Positions 36,350 to 47,381 of a stretch of 64,000 bases of DNA are shown here, in pieces. The notes under the pieces are model-generated. The model saw nothing but the letters and a program-made list of their open reading frames with translations. It had not been told where the DNA came from and did not search any database. Source of the DNA: Marispirochaeta aestuarii (GTDB taxonomy: Bacteria; Spirochaetota; Spirochaetia; JC444; Marispirochaetaceae); assembly GCF_002087085.1 (NCBI RefSeq), contig NZ_MWQY01000001.1, forward strand, positions 1 to 64,000, written 5' to 3'. Numbering within the stretch: the first letter of the stretch is position 1; each line of letters opens with the position of its first letter. The position numbers and the translations under genes were made by a program.

Positions 36350-36988
36350 ATGGAAAAGAAGGTTTTGTCTACGGACGGAAAAGAGATACGAAGCATCGAG
36401 CTGTCGGATGAGGTCTTTGGCCGTGAGGTCAGCGATGGTGCTATTTATTATGCCATTCGAAACGAACTGGCGAATATGCGGATAGGTACCGCTTCCACGA
36501 AAACCCGAAGCGAGGTTCGTGGTTCAGGGGCAAAGCCCTGGAGTCAGAAGGGTACCGGCCGGGCACGTTCCGGGCACCGCAGGTCCCCTGTGTGGGTCGG
36601 GGGTGGAACGGTTTTTGGTCCCAAGCCCCGGGATTACAGCTATACCGTTCCCAAAAAAATGAAGCGTGCTGCGATGAAGTCGATTCTGAGCATGAAAGCG
36701 AAGGACGATTCTCTGGTGGTGGTAGAGGATTTTACTGTCGACAGCGGGAAGACAAAAGATCTATCCCTTATCCTCCGGAACCTTACAGCCGGTGAGCGGA
36801 CTGTTATGATCCTGAAGGACGATGACGCGATGGTTAAGCGCGCCGGCCGGAATATTCCCTGGTTGACGATTCTTTCCTACAATCGTCTGCGGGCTCATGA
36901 TCTTTTTTATGGCAGGAAGCTGCTGGTTCTGGAAACTGCCGTAAAGAATCTGAATGATTTCTATGCAGGACAGGCTTCCAAAGCCTAA
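36350..36988 (+). CDS. rplD: 50S ribosomal protein L4
   Basis: A 212-aa protein with the exit-tunnel loop (GSGAKPWSQKGTGRARSGHRRSP-type, WVGGGTVFGPKPRDYSY). In E. coli L4 represses the S10 operon; whether it acts on the 35263 hairpin here is unknown. Confidence 0.96.
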   Translation: MEKKVLSTDGKEIRSIELSDEVFGREVSDGAIYYAIRNELANMRIGTASTKTRSEVRGSGAKPWSQKGTGRARSGHRRSPVWVGGGTVFGPKPRDYSYTVPKKMKRAAMKSILSMKAKDDSLVVVEDFTVDSGKTKDLSLILRNLTAGERTVMILKDDDAMVKRAGRNIPWLTILSYNRLRAHDLFYGRKLLVLETAVKNLNDFYAGQASKA

Positions 36989-37002
36989 GGTGGTGAGATT
37001 AT

Positions 37003-37305
37003 ATGGATACACAACAGATAATCATTGAGCCGGTTCTGACCGAAAAGACCAATCTGATGCGGGAAGGCGATCAGAAGAAATACGTTTTCAAGGTGCATCC
37101 CTGGGCCAACAAGAATATGGTGATGCGGGCCATGAAGGAACTTTTCGATGTCAAGCCTGTTAAGTGCAATATCGTAAATGTCAAGGCAAAGCCCCGTTCG
37201 ACCAGGACGAAGCACGGTGTACGCCGCGGCAGCACAACTCCCTGGAAGAAGGCGATCGTTACCCTGGCATCAGGCGATAAGATCGAAATCATCGACGGCA
37301 TTTAA
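37003..37305 (+). CDS. rplW: 50S ribosomal protein L23
   Basis: A 100-aa protein (IIIEPVLTEKTNLMREGDQKKYVFKVHPWANK; VKAKPRSTRTKHGVRRGS). It lies at the tunnel exit and is the docking site for trigger factor and SRP. 14 bp after rplD. Confidence 0.96.
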   Translation: MDTQQIIIEPVLTEKTNLMREGDQKKYVFKVHPWANKNMVMRAMKELFDVKPVKCNIVNVKAKPRSTRTKHGVRRGSTTPWKKAIVTLASGDKIEIIDGI

Positions 37306-37328
37306 CACAGCGGTAAGGAGAAGCGAGA

Positions 37329-38153
37329 ATGGGTATAAAGAAATACAAGCCGAGAACCCCGGCTTTGCGGTATAAAACGTCTCTTACGTTTGAAGAAATA
37401 ACCGCAACCAAATCTGAAAAGGCTCTTACCATCGGGAAATTTCAGAAGGCCGGAAGGGGCGCTGGCGGACGTATCAGTGTCCGGCGCAGGGGCGGCGGAC
37501 ATAAACGAAAATACAGGGTCATCGACTTTAAAAGGGACAAATATGGAATACCCGGCAAGGTCGCTACCATAGAATATGATCCCAACCGCAGCGCTAACAT
37601 TGCTCTGATACATTACGCCGACGGCGAAAAGCGGTACATCCTGGCCCCCAGGGGTCTGAAGGTCGGCATGTCCATCGTCAGCGGTGAAAACGCACCGAAA
37701 GAGATTGGAAACGCTCTTCCCCTGGAGAATATCAACCTTGGTATGACTGTTCATAACGTCGAGCTCCAGAAGGGGCGTGGCGGACAGCTTGTCAGGGCAG
37801 CCGGAATGGGTGCGACCCTGGTTGCCAAAGAGGATGACTACGTAACTCTTAAGCTGCCATCCGGGGAGATGCGTCTTGTTTTCAAGAAGTGCATGGCTAC
37901 TCTTGGAGAAATTGGAAACGAAGATCACATGAACGTTTCCATCGGAAAGGCCGGTCGTTCACGCTGGCTTGGAAAGAGGCCGAAGGTCCGGGGTGTAGTG
38001 ATGAACCCCGTTGATCACCCCCATGGAGGCGGTGAAGGAAGAACTTCCGGCGGACGTCATCCGGTTACCCCCTGGGGTCAGCCTACCAAGGGTTACAAGA
38101 CACGGAAGAAGAGAAAATCCTCCGGCAAGTTTATTGTCAAGAAGCGGAAATAG
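37329..38153 (+). CDS. rplB: 50S ribosomal protein L2
   Basis: A 274-aa protein ([63 protein letters not shown]). The conserved [16 protein letters not shown] loop approaches the peptidyl-transferase centre. Normal length; basic C-terminus. Confidence 0.98.
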   Translation: MGIKKYKPRTPALRYKTSLTFEEITATKSEKALTIGKFQKAGRGAGGRISVRRRGGGHKRKYRVIDFKRDKYGIPGKVATIEYDPNRSANIALIHYADGEKRYILAPRGLKVGMSIVSGENAPKEIGNALPLENINLGMTVHNVELQKGRGGQLVRAAGMGATLVAKEDDYVTLKLPSGEMRLVFKKCMATLGEIGNEDHMNVSIGKAGRSRWLGKRPKVRGVVMNPVDHPHGGGEGRTSGGRHPVTPWGQPTKGYKTRKKRKSSGKFIVKKRK

Positions 38154-38162
38154 GAGAGAGTC

Positions 38163-38444
38163 GTGGCGCGTTCTATAAAGAAAGGACCATTTATCGAGAA
38201 GAAGCTGTACAAGCGTATACTCGAGATGAGCAAATCCGGTGAGAAACGGATGATCAAGACCTACTCCCGGTGTTCTACGATTATTCCTGAGATGGTTGGA
38301 TTAACTATTTCGGTTTATAACGGTAAGAGCTGGGTGCCGGTTTATGTAACGGAAAACCTGGTCGGACACAAGCTTGGAGAGTTTTCCCCGACAAGAATTT
38401 TCCGTGGTCATGCAGGTTCTGACAAGAAAGCCGGAAAGAGATAG
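38163..38444 (+). CDS. rpsS: 30S ribosomal protein S19
   Basis: A 93-aa protein ([68 protein letters not shown]-type core). It uses a GTG start eight bases after GGAGAG. In the 30S head next to S13. Confidence 0.97.
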   Translation: MARSIKKGPFIEKKLYKRILEMSKSGEKRMIKTYSRCSTIIPEMVGLTISVYNGKSWVPVYVTENLVGHKLGEFSPTRIFRGHAGSDKKAGKR

Positions 38445-38459
38445 GTGAGGCAATAAGAT

Positions 38460-38822
38460 ATGGAAGCGAAGAAAGGCTATAAAGCTAATATTCGGCATCT
38501 GCTGATTGCTCCGACCAAGTTGCGCCGGGTTGCAAACGTAGTCCGGAACAAGCCTTACGTCGAGGCAATGGCTATTCTTGAAAGTCTGCCTCAGAAGGGA
38601 GCGAAATTCCTGACCAAGGCGATTCATTCTGCTGCGGCCAATGCCCTGGTACAGAATAAGCAGCTTGACGAAGAGATGCTGTATATCAAGGATCTGCAGA
38701 TCAACGAAGGTCCGAGGCTCAGGCGTCTGTGGGCTCGTGCGCGGGGACGCCGGGACATCCTGCAGAAACGTATGAGTCATATATCTGTAGTCGTAGACGA
38801 AATTGCTGAGAGGGGTAAATAG
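38460..38822 (+). CDS. rplV: 50S ribosomal protein L22
   Basis: A 120-aa protein ([54 protein letters not shown]). Its beta-hairpin lines the peptide exit tunnel. Ends one base before the rpsC start, so translation is probably coupled. Confidence 0.96.
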   Translation: MEAKKGYKANIRHLLIAPTKLRRVANVVRNKPYVEAMAILESLPQKGAKFLTKAIHSAAANALVQNKQLDEEMLYIKDLQINEGPRLRRLWARARGRRDILQKRMSHISVVVDEIAERGK

Positions 38823-38823
38823 G

Positions 38824-39531
38824 ATGGGGCAGAAAGTTAATCCCATTGGATTGCGTTTAGGAATCAACAAAACATGGTCTTCCAAATGGTATGTGGATCC
38901 CAGGGAATACGCTGATACCCTTCATGAAGACCTTGCTCTCAGGAAGGCTCTCGCCGCATCTCCCGAGGCTCAGGGTGCTGAGATATCCGAAGTTGAGATT
39001 ATCAGGCATCCCCAGAGGATAACCATCGTAATTCACACCTCCAGACCGGGAATTATCATCGGTGCCAAGGGTGCGAATATAGAAAAGGTGGGCGGTCGTC
39101 TTCAGAAGATTGCCAACAAGAAAATCCAGCTTAAGATCAAAGAGGTTAAACGACCGGAGGTCAACGCTCAGATAATCGCCCAGAATGTTGCACGGCAGCT
39201 GAAGTCCCGCGGTTCCTTCCGGCGGGCCCTCAAGATGGCTGTAAATAACGCCATGAAAGCCGGTGTGCAGGGTGTCAAGGTGCGCGTAGCAGGACGTCTT
39301 GGCGGTGCCGAGATGTCCAGGACCGAACAGTATAAGGACGGACGGGTTCCTCTTCATACACTGAGGGCGAATATTGATTACGGTACCGCCGAGGCCGACA
39401 CCACCTTCGGCGTTATCGGGGTTAAAGTCTGGGTTTTTACCGGCGAAGTATATCGGAAGGATCGAAAGGAAGACGCAGGGCTCCTGGTTCGGAAAAAGAA
39501 AACCCCCGCTGCTGCGTCGGAGAGGAGCTAA
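38824..39531 (+). CDS. rpsC: 30S ribosomal protein S3
   Basis: A 235-aa protein ([25 protein letters not shown] domain with [50 protein letters not shown]-type core). It forms the mRNA entry helicase with S4 and S5. The start at 38824 matches the invariant MGQKVNP N-terminus. Confidence 0.97.
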   Translation: MGQKVNPIGLRLGINKTWSSKWYVDPREYADTLHEDLALRKALAASPEAQGAEISEVEIIRHPQRITIVIHTSRPGIIIGAKGANIEKVGGRLQKIANKKIQLKIKEVKRPEVNAQIIAQNVARQLKSRGSFRRALKMAVNNAMKAGVQGVKVRVAGRLGGAEMSRTEQYKDGRVPLHTLRANIDYGTAEADTTFGVIGVKVWVFTGEVYRKDRKEDAGLLVRKKKTPAAASERS

Positions 39532-39534
39532 GCG

Positions 39535-39957
39535 ATGCTGAGTCCAAAGAGAACGAAGTTCAGGAAACAACACCGTCAGGTTCGTCGTCTGAAAAAGACA
39601 GCTAACCGGGGGAATAAGATATCCTTTGGAGATTTCGGGTTGATTGCCCTTGAGGGTGAGTGGATAACCAACCGGCAGATAGAAGCTGCCCGTATCGCGA
39701 TGACCAGACACGTAAAGCGTGGCGGTAAGGTCTGGATCAGGATATTCCCTGACGTTCCTTACACAAAGAAACCTGCTGAAACGCGGATGGGAAAAGGTAA
39801 GGGTAACCCCGAAACCTGGGTAGCTGTGGTCAAAGAGGGAACCGTAATGTTCGAGATGGCGGGTGTCCCCCTTGAGCTTGCGCAGGAAGCTATGAAACTT
39901 GCTGCATCCAAGCTGCCCATCAAGACGAAGTTCGCCGTACGGCGGGATTTGGAGTAA
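39535..39957 (+). CDS. rplP: 50S ribosomal protein L16
   Basis: A 140-aa protein ([56 protein letters not shown]). It positions A- and P-site tRNA on the 50S. Three bases after rpsC. Confidence 0.97.
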   Translation: MLSPKRTKFRKQHRQVRRLKKTANRGNKISFGDFGLIALEGEWITNRQIEAARIAMTRHVKRGGKVWIRIFPDVPYTKKPAETRMGKGKGNPETWVAVVKEGTVMFEMAGVPLELAQEAMKLAASKLPIKTKFAVRRDLE

Positions 39958-39962
39958 TAGCT

Positions 39963-40178
39963 ATGAAGAACTCATTTTCTGATCTTACGTATGATGAGCT
40001 TCTGCTGAAGCGTGAGGAGCTGAAATCGAAGCTCCGTGAACACCGGTTTAACAAGGTGCTTGGGCACGTGGAAAATCCGGTGGAAAAACGTAACCTGCGT
40101 CGAAGCGTAGCTCGTTTGAACACGATTATCCACGAGTATGCCCTTGGAATGCGAGTACCGGAAGAAGGTAGGAAATAG
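39963..40178 (+). CDS. rpmC: 50S ribosomal protein L29
   Basis: A 71-aa two-helix protein ([51 protein letters not shown]). Located at the tunnel exit next to L23. Five bases after rplP. Confidence 0.95.
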   Translation: MKNSFSDLTYDELLLKREELKSKLREHRFNKVLGHVENPVEKRNLRRSVARLNTIIHEYALGMRVPEEGRK

Positions 40179-40180
40179 AA

Positions 40181-40471
40181 ATGGATACTATGGATAAAGA
40201 CGCGGTGGAAAAGACAAGTAACGAAACCGGCAAAAAGGTGTATACCGGGGTGGTCGTCAGTGACAAAATGGACAAGTCCATTGTGATTCAGGTTTCGACA
40301 CGGCAGCTGCACCCCTTGTATAAGAAATATGTCGCCCGGTCAAAGAAGTTTATGGCCCATGATGAGAATAATGATGCACATATCGGAGATACTGTACGCA
40401 TTGTTGAGTCCCGGCCCATGAGTAAGCGAAAAACCTGGAAGCTGGTTGAAATTGTAGAGCGCGCGAAATAA
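40181..40471 (+). CDS. rpsQ: 30S ribosomal protein S17
   Basis: A 96-aa protein whose OB-fold core begins [21 protein letters not shown]; it has [47 protein letters not shown]-type residues. The first 17 residues ([17 protein letters not shown]) are an acidic N-terminal extension compared with the usual 80-88 aa. Confidence 0.95.
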   Translation: MDTMDKDAVEKTSNETGKKVYTGVVVSDKMDKSIVIQVSTRQLHPLYKKYVARSKKFMAHDENNDAHIGDTVRIVESRPMSKRKTWKLVEIVERAK

Positions 40472-40501
40472 TCCGACGCGACATGAGGGAGAAGAATTAC
40501 C

Positions 40502-40870
40502 ATGGTACAGATGCAGACATATCTGAATGTTGCCGACAACAGCGGAGCAAAGCGCGTCCAGTGTATTAAGGTGCTCGGAGGCAGTAAAAGAAAATATGCC
40601 GGAGTCGGCGATATTATAGTAGTTGCGGTGAAGGATGCTCTTCCCAATGCTGCCATCAAGAGCGGGGATGTCCAGAAGGCTGTAATCGTGCGGACTAAAA
40701 AGGAGTTTCGTCGCCCGGACGGAACCTACATCCGCTTTGATGACAACGCCTGCGTTATTATTGACGCAAACCTTAATCCCCGGGGAAAGCGTATTTTCGG
40801 GCCTGTAGCCAGGGAGCTTAGAGATACCGGTTTCATGAAAATCGTATCACTGGCTCCAGAGGTCCTTTAG
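40502..40870 (+). CDS. rplN: 50S ribosomal protein L14
   Basis: A 122-aa protein ([58 protein letters not shown]-like segment reading [28 protein letters not shown]-type end). Forms intersubunit bridges and is the RsfS silencing-factor target. Confidence 0.97.
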   Translation: MVQMQTYLNVADNSGAKRVQCIKVLGGSKRKYAGVGDIIVVAVKDALPNAAIKSGDVQKAVIVRTKKEFRRPDGTYIRFDDNACVIIDANLNPRGKRIFGPVARELRDTGFMKIVSLAPEVL

Positions 40871-40891
40871 GCTCTGCACGAGGTATAAAGG

Positions 40892-41212
40892 ATGAGTGGG
40901 AAGATGAAGATAAAACTGAAAAAAGAGGACACAGTCCAGGTCATCGCGGGGAAAGACGCCGGAAAGAGCGGTAAAGTTCTCAGAATTGACCGGAACAAGG
41001 GACGTGTAGTGGTTCAGGGGCTGAATATGGTCAAAAAGTCCGTAAAGCCCAGGAGTCAGCAGGACAAGGGAGGTATCATCGATATCGAAGCCGGTCTTGC
41101 AGTTTCTAACGTCATGATCGTATGCAAAAAATGCGGACCTACACGGATCGGATATAAAATCGATGGCGATTCGAAGATCAGGGTCTGCAGAAAATGCGGG
41201 GAGGCTCTTTGA
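40892..41212 (+). CDS. rplX: 50S ribosomal protein L24
   Basis: A 106-aa protein with a KOW motif ([23 protein letters not shown]) and a C-terminal [12 protein letters not shown]...CRKCGEAL segment, two CxxC pairs that could bind zinc. It initiates 50S assembly. The stop overlaps the rplE start (TGATG), implying coupled translation. Confidence 0.96.
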   Translation: MSGKMKIKLKKEDTVQVIAGKDAGKSGKVLRIDRNKGRVVVQGLNMVKKSVKPRSQQDKGGIIDIEAGLAVSNVMIVCKKCGPTRIGYKIDGDSKIRVCRKCGEAL

Positions 41213-41763
41213 TGGCTGAGTACACACCCAGACTTAAAAAGGTGTATCTGGAAACCGTCAGAAAAGAACTGGTGGAAGAGTTCGGATACAAGTCACCGAT
41301 GCAGATCCCTCGGGTAGAGAAGGTCAGCGTTAGTGTTGGTGTCGGTGATGCCATCGCCAATAAGAAATTCCTGGATTCTGCAACAAAGGAACTGGAGCAG
41401 ATTACCGGTCAGCATGCGGTGAAAACCAAGGCCCGGAAATCCATAGCCAACTTCAAGCTTCGTGAAGGTATGGAGATAGGCGCAAAGGTTACATTGCGGG
41501 GAAATTACATGTGGGAGTTTCTCGAGAGACTGTTGAATGTAGCTCTGCCTCGTGTAAAGGACTTCCGGGGAGTCAATCCCAAAGCCTTCGACGGAAAAGG
41601 GAACTACGCTCTCGGTATCCAGGAGCAGATTATTTTTCCTGAAATTGATTACGACAAGATCGAACGGGTCAGCGGGCTTAATGTTGCAATCGTAACCAGC
41701 GCAAAGAACGACGACGAGGCTCGTAGTCTTCTGCAGAAGCTCGGAATGCCCTTCAGGAAATAG
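41212..41763 (+). CDS. rplE: 50S ribosomal protein L5
   Basis: A 183-aa protein ([58 protein letters not shown]). Binds 5S rRNA and contacts P-site tRNA. The start at 41212 overlaps the rplX stop by one base. Confidence 0.97.
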   Translation: MAEYTPRLKKVYLETVRKELVEEFGYKSPMQIPRVEKVSVSVGVGDAIANKKFLDSATKELEQITGQHAVKTKARKSIANFKLREGMEIGAKVTLRGNYMWEFLERLLNVALPRVKDFRGVNPKAFDGKGNYALGIQEQIIFPEIDYDKIERVSGLNVAIVTSAKNDDEARSLLQKLGMPFRK

Positions 41764-41774
41764 GAGTAAACGAG

Positions 41775-41960
41775 ATGGCTAAGAAATCAATGATAATAAA
41801 AGCAGCGCGGAAGCCGAAGTTTATGACCAGAAAGGTTAACAGGTGTCGTGTCTGCGGACGTCCCCGGGGATATATGCGCAAATTCCAGATGTGCAGGGTC
41901 TGTTTTCGCAAATATGCGAGCGAGGGACTTATTCCCGGTGTAACAAAATCAAGCTGGTGA
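41775..41960 (+). CDS. rpsZ: 30S ribosomal protein S14, zinc-binding type
   Basis: A 61-aa short-type S14 with both zinc-ligand pairs intact ([23 protein letters not shown]). This differs from the longer zinc-free S14 of E. coli. Located in the 30S head between rplE and rpsH, as usual. Confidence 0.96.
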   Translation: MAKKSMIIKAARKPKFMTRKVNRCRVCGRPRGYMRKFQMCRVCFRKYASEGLIPGVTKSSW

Positions 41961-41971
41961 GGGAGTATTAA

Positions 41972-42370
41972 ATGGCTGTTACCGATCCTGTAGCAGATAT
42001 GCTGACAAAGATACGAAATGCAAGTAGTGCGCGTTTCGACCGAGTTGATATTCTTACCTCTAAACTGAAGCTTGAGATTGTTAAAATACTCAAGAACGAG
42101 GGGTATATTAAAAACTTCAAGAAAACTACCGTGGATGGGAAAAACTACATCCGTATTTTTCTGAAGTTCGACGATAAACAGAAGCCGATAATCCACGGGA
42201 TAAAGAAGATTTCCACCCCCGGAAGAAGAATCTACGCCGGATACAAGAAGCTTCCCCGTATCTTCAACGGGTATGGAACACTGATCGTTTCCACCTCCAC
42301 GGGGGTAACGACCGGGAAGAAAGCTGCGGAAAAGAAGGTCGGCGGCGAACTTATTTGTTCGGTATGGTGA
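41972..42370 (+). CDS. rpsH: 30S ribosomal protein S8
   Basis: A 132-aa protein ([39 protein letters not shown]-like segment; [32 protein letters not shown]-type end). Binds 16S helix 21 and in E. coli represses the spc operon. Confidence 0.97.
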   Translation: MAVTDPVADMLTKIRNASSARFDRVDILTSKLKLEIVKILKNEGYIKNFKKTTVDGKNYIRIFLKFDDKQKPIIHGIKKISTPGRRIYAGYKKLPRIFNGYGTLIVSTSTGVTTGKKAAEKKVGGELICSVW

Positions 42371-42380
42371 GGGTAGTGAG

Positions 42381-42920
42381 ATGTCACGTGTAGGAAAATT
42401 ACCGATAGAGATACCCAAGGGGGTAAAGGTTAATCTCAACAACTCTGTTGTAGAGGTTGAGGGCCCCAAGGGAAAGCTTACCCAGGAGATCAAAGGCGAT
42501 ATCAGCCTCAACATAGAAGACAGCCAGGTTGTCGTTGAGTGCAACAGCCAGACAAAGCAGAATCGGTCTTATCATGGATTGTACCGAAAATTGCTGCAGA
42601 ACATGGTTACCGGAGTAAGCAACGGGTTCAGTAAAACCCTGCTTATAAACGGAGTCGGTTACCGGGCAGAGCTAAAGGGTAAAGTCCTTGCTTTGAACCT
42701 GGGATACTCCAACATGATTGAGTTCATGATAAACGATGATGTTTCGGTAAACCTTGAGGGAAACAACAAGGTTATTATAAGCGGCATAGACAAACAGAAG
42801 GTAGGTCAGGCTGCTGCCGAAATACGTTCTTTACGGCCCCCGGAGCCATATAAAGGCAAGGGTATCGTGTATGAAAACGAGAATCTGCGCCGTAAGATCG
42901 GTAAGTCTGGTGTTAAGTAA
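42381..42920 (+). CDS. rplF: 50S ribosomal protein L6
   Basis: A 179-aa protein ([55 protein letters not shown]). Two-domain protein near the sarcin-ricin loop. Normal length; 10 bp after rpsH. Confidence 0.97.
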   Translation: MSRVGKLPIEIPKGVKVNLNNSVVEVEGPKGKLTQEIKGDISLNIEDSQVVVECNSQTKQNRSYHGLYRKLLQNMVTGVSNGFSKTLLINGVGYRAELKGKVLALNLGYSNMIEFMINDDVSVNLEGNNKVIISGIDKQKVGQAAAEIRSLRPPEPYKGKGIVYENENLRRKIGKSGVK

Positions 42921-42928
42921 GGATTAGC

Positions 42929-43291
42929 ATGATGAAGAAGATAGAGGAAAAACTCAGAAAGCGTCTTCAGCGCAAACGGCACATCAGGAAACAGATTTTC
43001 GGTACCGCAGAAAGGCCGCGGATGACCGTCTACCGCAGTAACCGCTATGTCTACATACAGGTAATCGATGATGCCGGCGGCGTAACGATTGCCGCAGTGA
43101 ATAACAGACAGAAGGACAGTGCGGATCTGAAAACCAATGTCGAGAATGCAGAAAAGCTCGGTGAGAAGATCGGTGCGCGCCTGAAAGAGCAGTCGGTTGA
43201 TACTGTTGTTTTCGACAGGAACGGTTACAAGTATCACGGGATAGTCAAAGCTATAGCCGACGGTGCCCGGAAAACCGGACTGAAGTTCTAG
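42929..43291 (+). CDS. rplR: 50S ribosomal protein L18
   Basis: A 120-aa protein (KRLQRKRHIRKQIFGTAERPRMTVYRSNRYVYIQVIDD-type start; FDRNGYKYHGIVKAIADGARKTGLKF-type end). It binds 5S rRNA with L5. An arginine-rich N-terminus is normal for the family. Confidence 0.96.
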   Translation: MMKKIEEKLRKRLQRKRHIRKQIFGTAERPRMTVYRSNRYVYIQVIDDAGGVTIAAVNNRQKDSADLKTNVENAEKLGEKIGARLKEQSVDTVVFDRNGYKYHGIVKAIADGARKTGLKF

Positions 43292-43297
43292 GGGGAT

Positions 43298-43819
43298 ATG
43301 GTGGAAAGACGAGATCGAGATAATCGCGATAGAGATCGGGATAAAGAATTTACTGAGAAGCTGATAAAACTGAACCGTGTCGCCAAGGTCGTCAAGGGTG
43401 GTCGCCGCTTTTCCTTCTCCGCTCTGGTAGTCGTTGGAGATCAGAAGGGCCGTGTAGGTCTGGGCTTTGGAAAGGCAAACGATGTAACCGAGGCGATCCG
43501 CAAGAGTATTGAGAAGGCAAAGAAGAATATGATAAACCTGCCTCTTAAAAATGGTACTCTGCCGCATGAAGTTATCGGTCAGTTCAAAAGTGCCGAGGTG
43601 CTCATGAAACCCGCGGCCCCGGGTACCGGCGTAATCGCCGGAGGTCCGGTACGTGCGGTTATGGATGTGAGTGGTGTTACCGATATCCTGAGTAAATCTC
43701 TGGGCTCCAAAAATACCATAAACATCGTAAAAGCGGTGTTTGAAGGCTTTAACAATATCCTCGACGCCAAAGAGGTTGCGAGGAACCGTGGTAAGAGCCT
43801 TGCGGAAATGTGGGGGTAA
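43298..43819 (+). CDS. rpsE: 30S ribosomal protein S5
   Basis: A 173-aa protein. After an Arg/Asp-rich N-terminal stretch ([15 protein letters not shown]) comes [21 protein letters not shown] and the core [22 protein letters not shown], then [21 protein letters not shown]. Part of the mRNA-entry helicase and accuracy centre. The alternating R/D tail is a minor lineage-specific feature. Confidence 0.96.
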   Translation: MVERRDRDNRDRDRDKEFTEKLIKLNRVAKVVKGGRRFSFSALVVVGDQKGRVGLGFGKANDVTEAIRKSIEKAKKNMINLPLKNGTLPHEVIGQFKSAEVLMKPAAPGTGVIAGGPVRAVMDVSGVTDILSKSLGSKNTINIVKAVFEGFNNILDAKEVARNRGKSLAEMWG

Positions 43820-43822
43820 GGT

Positions 43823-44002
43823 ATGAAATTACGGATCAAACTTGTTAACAGCGTAATTGGACGCCCGCAGAACCAGAGGCGGGTAGTTGAAGCCCTGGGC
43901 TTAAAAAAGCTGAACAGCACGGCTGACCATGACGATGTCCCATCTATCCGGGGTATGGTCAGGAAGGTTTCTCACCTGGTTCAGGTAGAGGAGATCAAAT
44001 AA
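43823..44002 (+). CDS. rpmD: 50S ribosomal protein L30
   Basis: A 59-aa protein ([29 protein letters not shown], then [21 protein letters not shown]-type end). Four bases after rpsE. The short form is typical of bacteria. Confidence 0.94.
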   Translation: MKLRIKLVNSVIGRPQNQRRVVEALGLKKLNSTADHDDVPSIRGMVRKVSHLVQVEEIK

Positions 44003-44003
44003 T

Positions 44004-44483
44004 ATGGAATTGCATGCACCGAAAGGTTCTACAAAGAAAAAGATAATTGTGGGTCGTGGAAACTCCGCTCGACGGGGACGGACCTCTGGTAAAGGAAACA
44101 ACGGTCAGAACGCACGTTCCGGTGGAGGGGTCCGACCCGGATTCGAGGGCGGGCAGATGCCTCTCTACAGGCGGGTTGCACGGCGGGGATTTTCAAATTA
44201 TCCTTTTAAAAAGGAATATCTGCCGGTAAACCTCGAGCTGATCGAAAAGAAATTTGCCGACGGCGAAACTGTCAGCCTGGAAACTCTCAAAGAGAAGAAG
44301 CTTGTCAAGGGCAAGAACGTTGCCGTAAAAATTCTTGCGAACGGTGAAATAACAAAGAAGCTGACCTTCCAGGTTGATCATGTTTCATCCGCTGCAAAAG
44401 AAAAGATCGAGAAAGCCGGCGGTACTGTTGCCGTTGCTGCTCAGGAGAAAAGCGAAAAAAACGCCGAAGAAAAAGGCGAATAG
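44004..44483 (+). CDS. rplO: 50S ribosomal protein L15
   Basis: A 159-aa protein (GRGNSARRGRTSGKGNNGQNARSGGGVRPGFEGGQMPLYRR-type core; GFSNYPFKKEY). A Lys/Glu tail of about 15 residues (EKSEKNAEEKGE) follows the usual end. Starts two bases after rpmD. Confidence 0.95.
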   Translation: MELHAPKGSTKKKIIVGRGNSARRGRTSGKGNNGQNARSGGGVRPGFEGGQMPLYRRVARRGFSNYPFKKEYLPVNLELIEKKFADGETVSLETLKEKKLVKGKNVAVKILANGEITKKLTFQVDHVSSAAKEKIEKAGGTVAVAAQEKSEKNAEEKGE

Positions 44484-44495
44484 GACTGAACTGAT

Positions 44496-45818
44496 ATGGC
44501 GACGAATCCACTAGTTGATATTTTCCGTATCCGCGACCTCAGACAAAGGATATTGTTTACCCTCGGAATGCTGGTTGTCTTTCGGCTTGGGGCCAACCTT
44601 CCAATTCCAGGTATAAACGTGAAAGCTTTGAATCTCTACTTTATGTCTCAGCAGGGAGGTGCGGGGGTCGGTATTACCGAGTATATCGACTTCTTTGCGG
44701 GTGGAGCGTTTAAGAACTTCTCCATTTTTATGCTTGGTATAATGCCCTACATCTCCACCTCGATCATCATGCAGCTTCTGGTGCTGGTTTTCCCCAGCCT
44801 CAAGCGCATAAGTGAACAGGAGGGGGGACGAAAGAAGATACAGCGCTACACTCGTTACGGAACGGTAGTAATATGTCTGATCCAGTCCTATGCCGTAACC
44901 ATATATGCAAATCAGATCCCTGATGCCATAAACATAAACCGGACGGCTTATACTTTCATCGCAATGCTGACTGTTACGACGGGAACGATATTTCTTATGT
45001 GGATTGGCGAACAGATCAGTCAGCGGGGGATCGGTAACGGTATATCCCTGCTTATCTTCGCCGGTATCGTTGCCAGGATGCCCGCTGCATTTATCACCCT
45101 TATCGAGAAGGTGCAGATCGGCGAGCTGAACCCTGTCTTCGTTATTCTGGTCCTTGGAATGTTCATAGCAGTCATTGGGCTTGTAATCTACGAGCAGCAG
45201 GGTCAGCGAAAAATCCCGGTTCAGTATGCAAAGAGGGTGGTCGGTCGAAGGATGTACGGCGCACAAAACACCTACATACCCTTCAAAATCAACCCGTCAG
45301 GTGTAATACCTGTAATCTTTGCCTCCAGTGTACTGACCTTCCCGCTGCAGATTGCGGGAAACCTGGGGGGACAGGTAAGCTGGCTTCAGAGTCTCAGTTA
45401 CTGGTTGCGGCCGAACGGTATTCCCTATCTTATTATGTACACCCTCTTGATTATCTTTTTTGCATACTTCTATACTCAGGTGACCCTGAATCCCCATGAA
45501 ATTGCAAAACAGATACGGGAGAACGGGGGATCCATTCCCGGTATACGTACCGATAAGATTGAAGAGTATTTGAATACAATTTTGAGCCGGATTATACTGC
45601 CCGGTGCATTATTCCTGGCTTTTATTGCAGTTATACCTTCCATCGTGCAGATGCTCTTTAACTTTCCTCTGGAAGTGGCTATGCTGATGGGTGGAACATC
45701 GCTGCTTATTATGGTAGGTGTAGACCTTGATACGATGTCCCAGATCGAGGGACACCTGAGGATGCACCATCATGACGGCCTGGTTAAGAAGGGCAAAATT
45801 CGATCAAGAAACCTATAA
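44496..45818 (+). CDS. secY: Preprotein translocase subunit SecY
   Basis: A 440-aa ten-helix channel protein ([26 protein letters not shown]; plug region [60 protein letters not shown]). It is the protein-conducting pore of the inner membrane, working with SecE encoded at 21617. adk, map and infA, which often follow secY, are absent; rpmJ comes next. Confidence 0.97.
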   Translation: MATNPLVDIFRIRDLRQRILFTLGMLVVFRLGANLPIPGINVKALNLYFMSQQGGAGVGITEYIDFFAGGAFKNFSIFMLGIMPYISTSIIMQLLVLVFPSLKRISEQEGGRKKIQRYTRYGTVVICLIQSYAVTIYANQIPDAININRTAYTFIAMLTVTTGTIFLMWIGEQISQRGIGNGISLLIFAGIVARMPAAFITLIEKVQIGELNPVFVILVLGMFIAVIGLVIYEQQGQRKIPVQYAKRVVGRRMYGAQNTYIPFKINPSGVIPVIFASSVLTFPLQIAGNLGGQVSWLQSLSYWLRPNGIPYLIMYTLLIIFFAYFYTQVTLNPHEIAKQIRENGGSIPGIRTDKIEEYLNTILSRIILPGALFLAFIAVIPSIVQMLFNFPLEVAMLMGGTSLLIMVGVDLDTMSQIEGHLRMHHHDGLVKKGKIRSRNL

Positions 45819-45828
45819 GGGGACCTAT

Positions 45829-45942
45829 ATGAAGGTAAGAGTTAGCGTTAAACCTATGTGTGATAAATGCAAGGTTATTAAGCGGCGCGGCGTTGTCCGG
45901 ATAATTTGCGATAATCCCAAACACAAGCAGCGTCAGAAGTAG
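45829..45942 (+). CDS. rpmJ: 50S ribosomal protein L36
   Basis: A 37-aa protein ([20 protein letters not shown]...) with the complete zinc ribbon C-x2-C...C-x4-H. This is the zinc-dependent form. It sits between secY and rpsM, 10 bp from secY, with AGGGG upstream. Confidence 0.95.
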   Translation: MKVRVSVKPMCDKCKVIKRRGVVRIICDNPKHKQRQK

Positions 45943-45953
45943 GAGATCCATAA

Positions 45954-46328
45954 ATGGCACGTATTGCAGGTATCGACCTTCCAAATAAAATGACAAAGAT
46001 TGCCCTGACCTATATTTACGGTATAGGAAGATCTTTGGCCATAGAGGTTTGCGAGAAAGCGGGTGTTGATCCCGATGCAAAAATAAATGATCTGACTGCA
46101 GACGAGGTAAACAATATTCGTCAGTTGCTGGATAATGAGTATACCGTTGAGGGCCGTCTGAGGACCGAAACAGCGCTCAATATCAAGCGGCTTATGGATA
46201 TCGGGTGCTATCGCGGCTTACGGCACCGTCGAGGTTTACCCCTTCGAGGTCAGAGGACAAAAACGAACGCGCGTACCCGGAAGGGTAAGAGAAAGACCGT
46301 CGCCAACAAGAAAAAAGCGACCAAGTAG
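45954..46328 (+). CDS. rpsM: 30S ribosomal protein S13
   Basis: A 124-aa protein ([57 protein letters not shown]-type C-terminal segment). It contacts tRNA in the P site and forms bridge B1. The basic tail is of normal length. Confidence 0.97.
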   Translation: MARIAGIDLPNKMTKIALTYIYGIGRSLAIEVCEKAGVDPDAKINDLTADEVNNIRQLLDNEYTVEGRLRTETALNIKRLMDIGCYRGLRHRRGLPLRGQRTKTNARTRKGKRKTVANKKKATK

Positions 46329-46343
46329 TCAAAGGAGCATACA

Positions 46344-46724
46344 TTGGCTAAGGTTAAGAAGAAGAAAGAGAAAAAGACGGTATACGAAGGTCAGGTCTAC
46401 ATACAGGCTACCTTCAATAATACCATCGTTACTATCACTGATATGACAGGAAACGCCGTTTCATGGGCATCCGCCGGTGGATTGGGCTTTAAGGGTGCAA
46501 AAAAATCCACACCCTATGCGGCCCAGACTACAGCCGAAACGGCGGCCAAGAAGGCTATGGATTATGGCCTTCGGGAAGTGCATGTCAAGGTAAAGGGTCC
46601 GGGAATGGGACGCGAGTCTGCGATTCGTTCCCTTGGTAATCTGGGACTGGCGGTAAAGAGCATTCGCGATATTACCCCCATCCCGCATAATGGTTGCCGG
46701 CCCCGGAAGAGCAGAAGGGTATAA
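46344..46724 (+). CDS. rpsK: 30S ribosomal protein S11
   Basis: A 126-aa protein ([52 protein letters not shown]-type end). It uses a TTG start preceded by AAAGGAG at seven-base spacing. Platform protein near the Shine-Dalgarno helix. Confidence 0.97.
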   Translation: MAKVKKKKEKKTVYEGQVYIQATFNNTIVTITDMTGNAVSWASAGGLGFKGAKKSTPYAAQTTAETAAKKAMDYGLREVHVKVKGPGMGRESAIRSLGNLGLAVKSIRDITPIPHNGCRPRKSRRV

Positions 46725-46736
46725 GGAGTTACAGAC

Positions 46737-47372
46737 ATGGCAAGATACGTAGGACCTGCCTGCCGGCTCTGTCGCGCAGAACACACAAAATTATTTCTTA
46801 AGGGTGAACGCTGTAACTCCCCTAAGTGTCCCATAAACAAAAAACGTCCTTCCCCGGGGAAAGGTCCCCGCGAAAGGATGAAAAAGATGTCAGACTACGG
46901 GATACAGCTTCGGGAGAAGCAGAAACTGAAGAGAATGTACATGTTGCTTGAGAAGCAGTTCAAGATTCTCTTCGACAAAGCAGAACGCATGAAGGGAATT
47001 ACCGGTGAAAACCTGATAACCCTTCTGGAAAGCAGAATTGATAACATCGTTTATCGGCTGCACTTCGCTTCTTCACGTTCACAGGCCCGACAGCTCGTTA
47101 ACCATGGGCATATAAAGGTGAACGGCCGACGTGTGACTATTCCCTCCTACCTGGTAAGGGAAAATGATGTTATAGAAGTGCATGAAACAAGCAAAAAGCT
47201 TGTAAATATCAAGGAGAGCCTCAAGCAGTTCTCCCGGTCCGGGGTAAGTCCCTGGCTTGAGTTGAATCCTGATGAAATGAGGGGAAAGGTTCTGGCTCTA
47301 CCCCGCCGTTCTGATGTAACTGAACTTGCAGATGTAAAAGAACATCTCATTGTAGAGCTCTATTCTCGGTAA
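46737..47372 (+). CDS. rpsD: 30S ribosomal protein S4
   Basis: A 211-aa protein with an intact N-terminal zinc site (GPACRLCRAEHTKLFLKGERCNSPKCP: C-x2-C...C-x4-C) and an S4 RNA-binding domain (LESRIDNIVYRLHFASSRSQARQLVNHGHIKVNGRRV-type). It nucleates 30S assembly. 12 bp after rpsK. Confidence 0.97.
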   Translation: MARYVGPACRLCRAEHTKLFLKGERCNSPKCPINKKRPSPGKGPRERMKKMSDYGIQLREKQKLKRMYMLLEKQFKILFDKAERMKGITGENLITLLESRIDNIVYRLHFASSRSQARQLVNHGHIKVNGRRVTIPSYLVRENDVIEVHETSKKLVNIKESLKQFSRSGVSPWLELNPDEMRGKVLALPRRSDVTELADVKEHLIVELYSR

Positions 47373-47381
47373 GGTGGTGAC

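Noticed and set aside
40181-40231. S17 N-terminal extension as a misplaced start
   Set aside because: Met at 40181 has an AGGA-type site at acceptable spacing and the next in-frame start lacks one, so the extension is kept, with some doubt.
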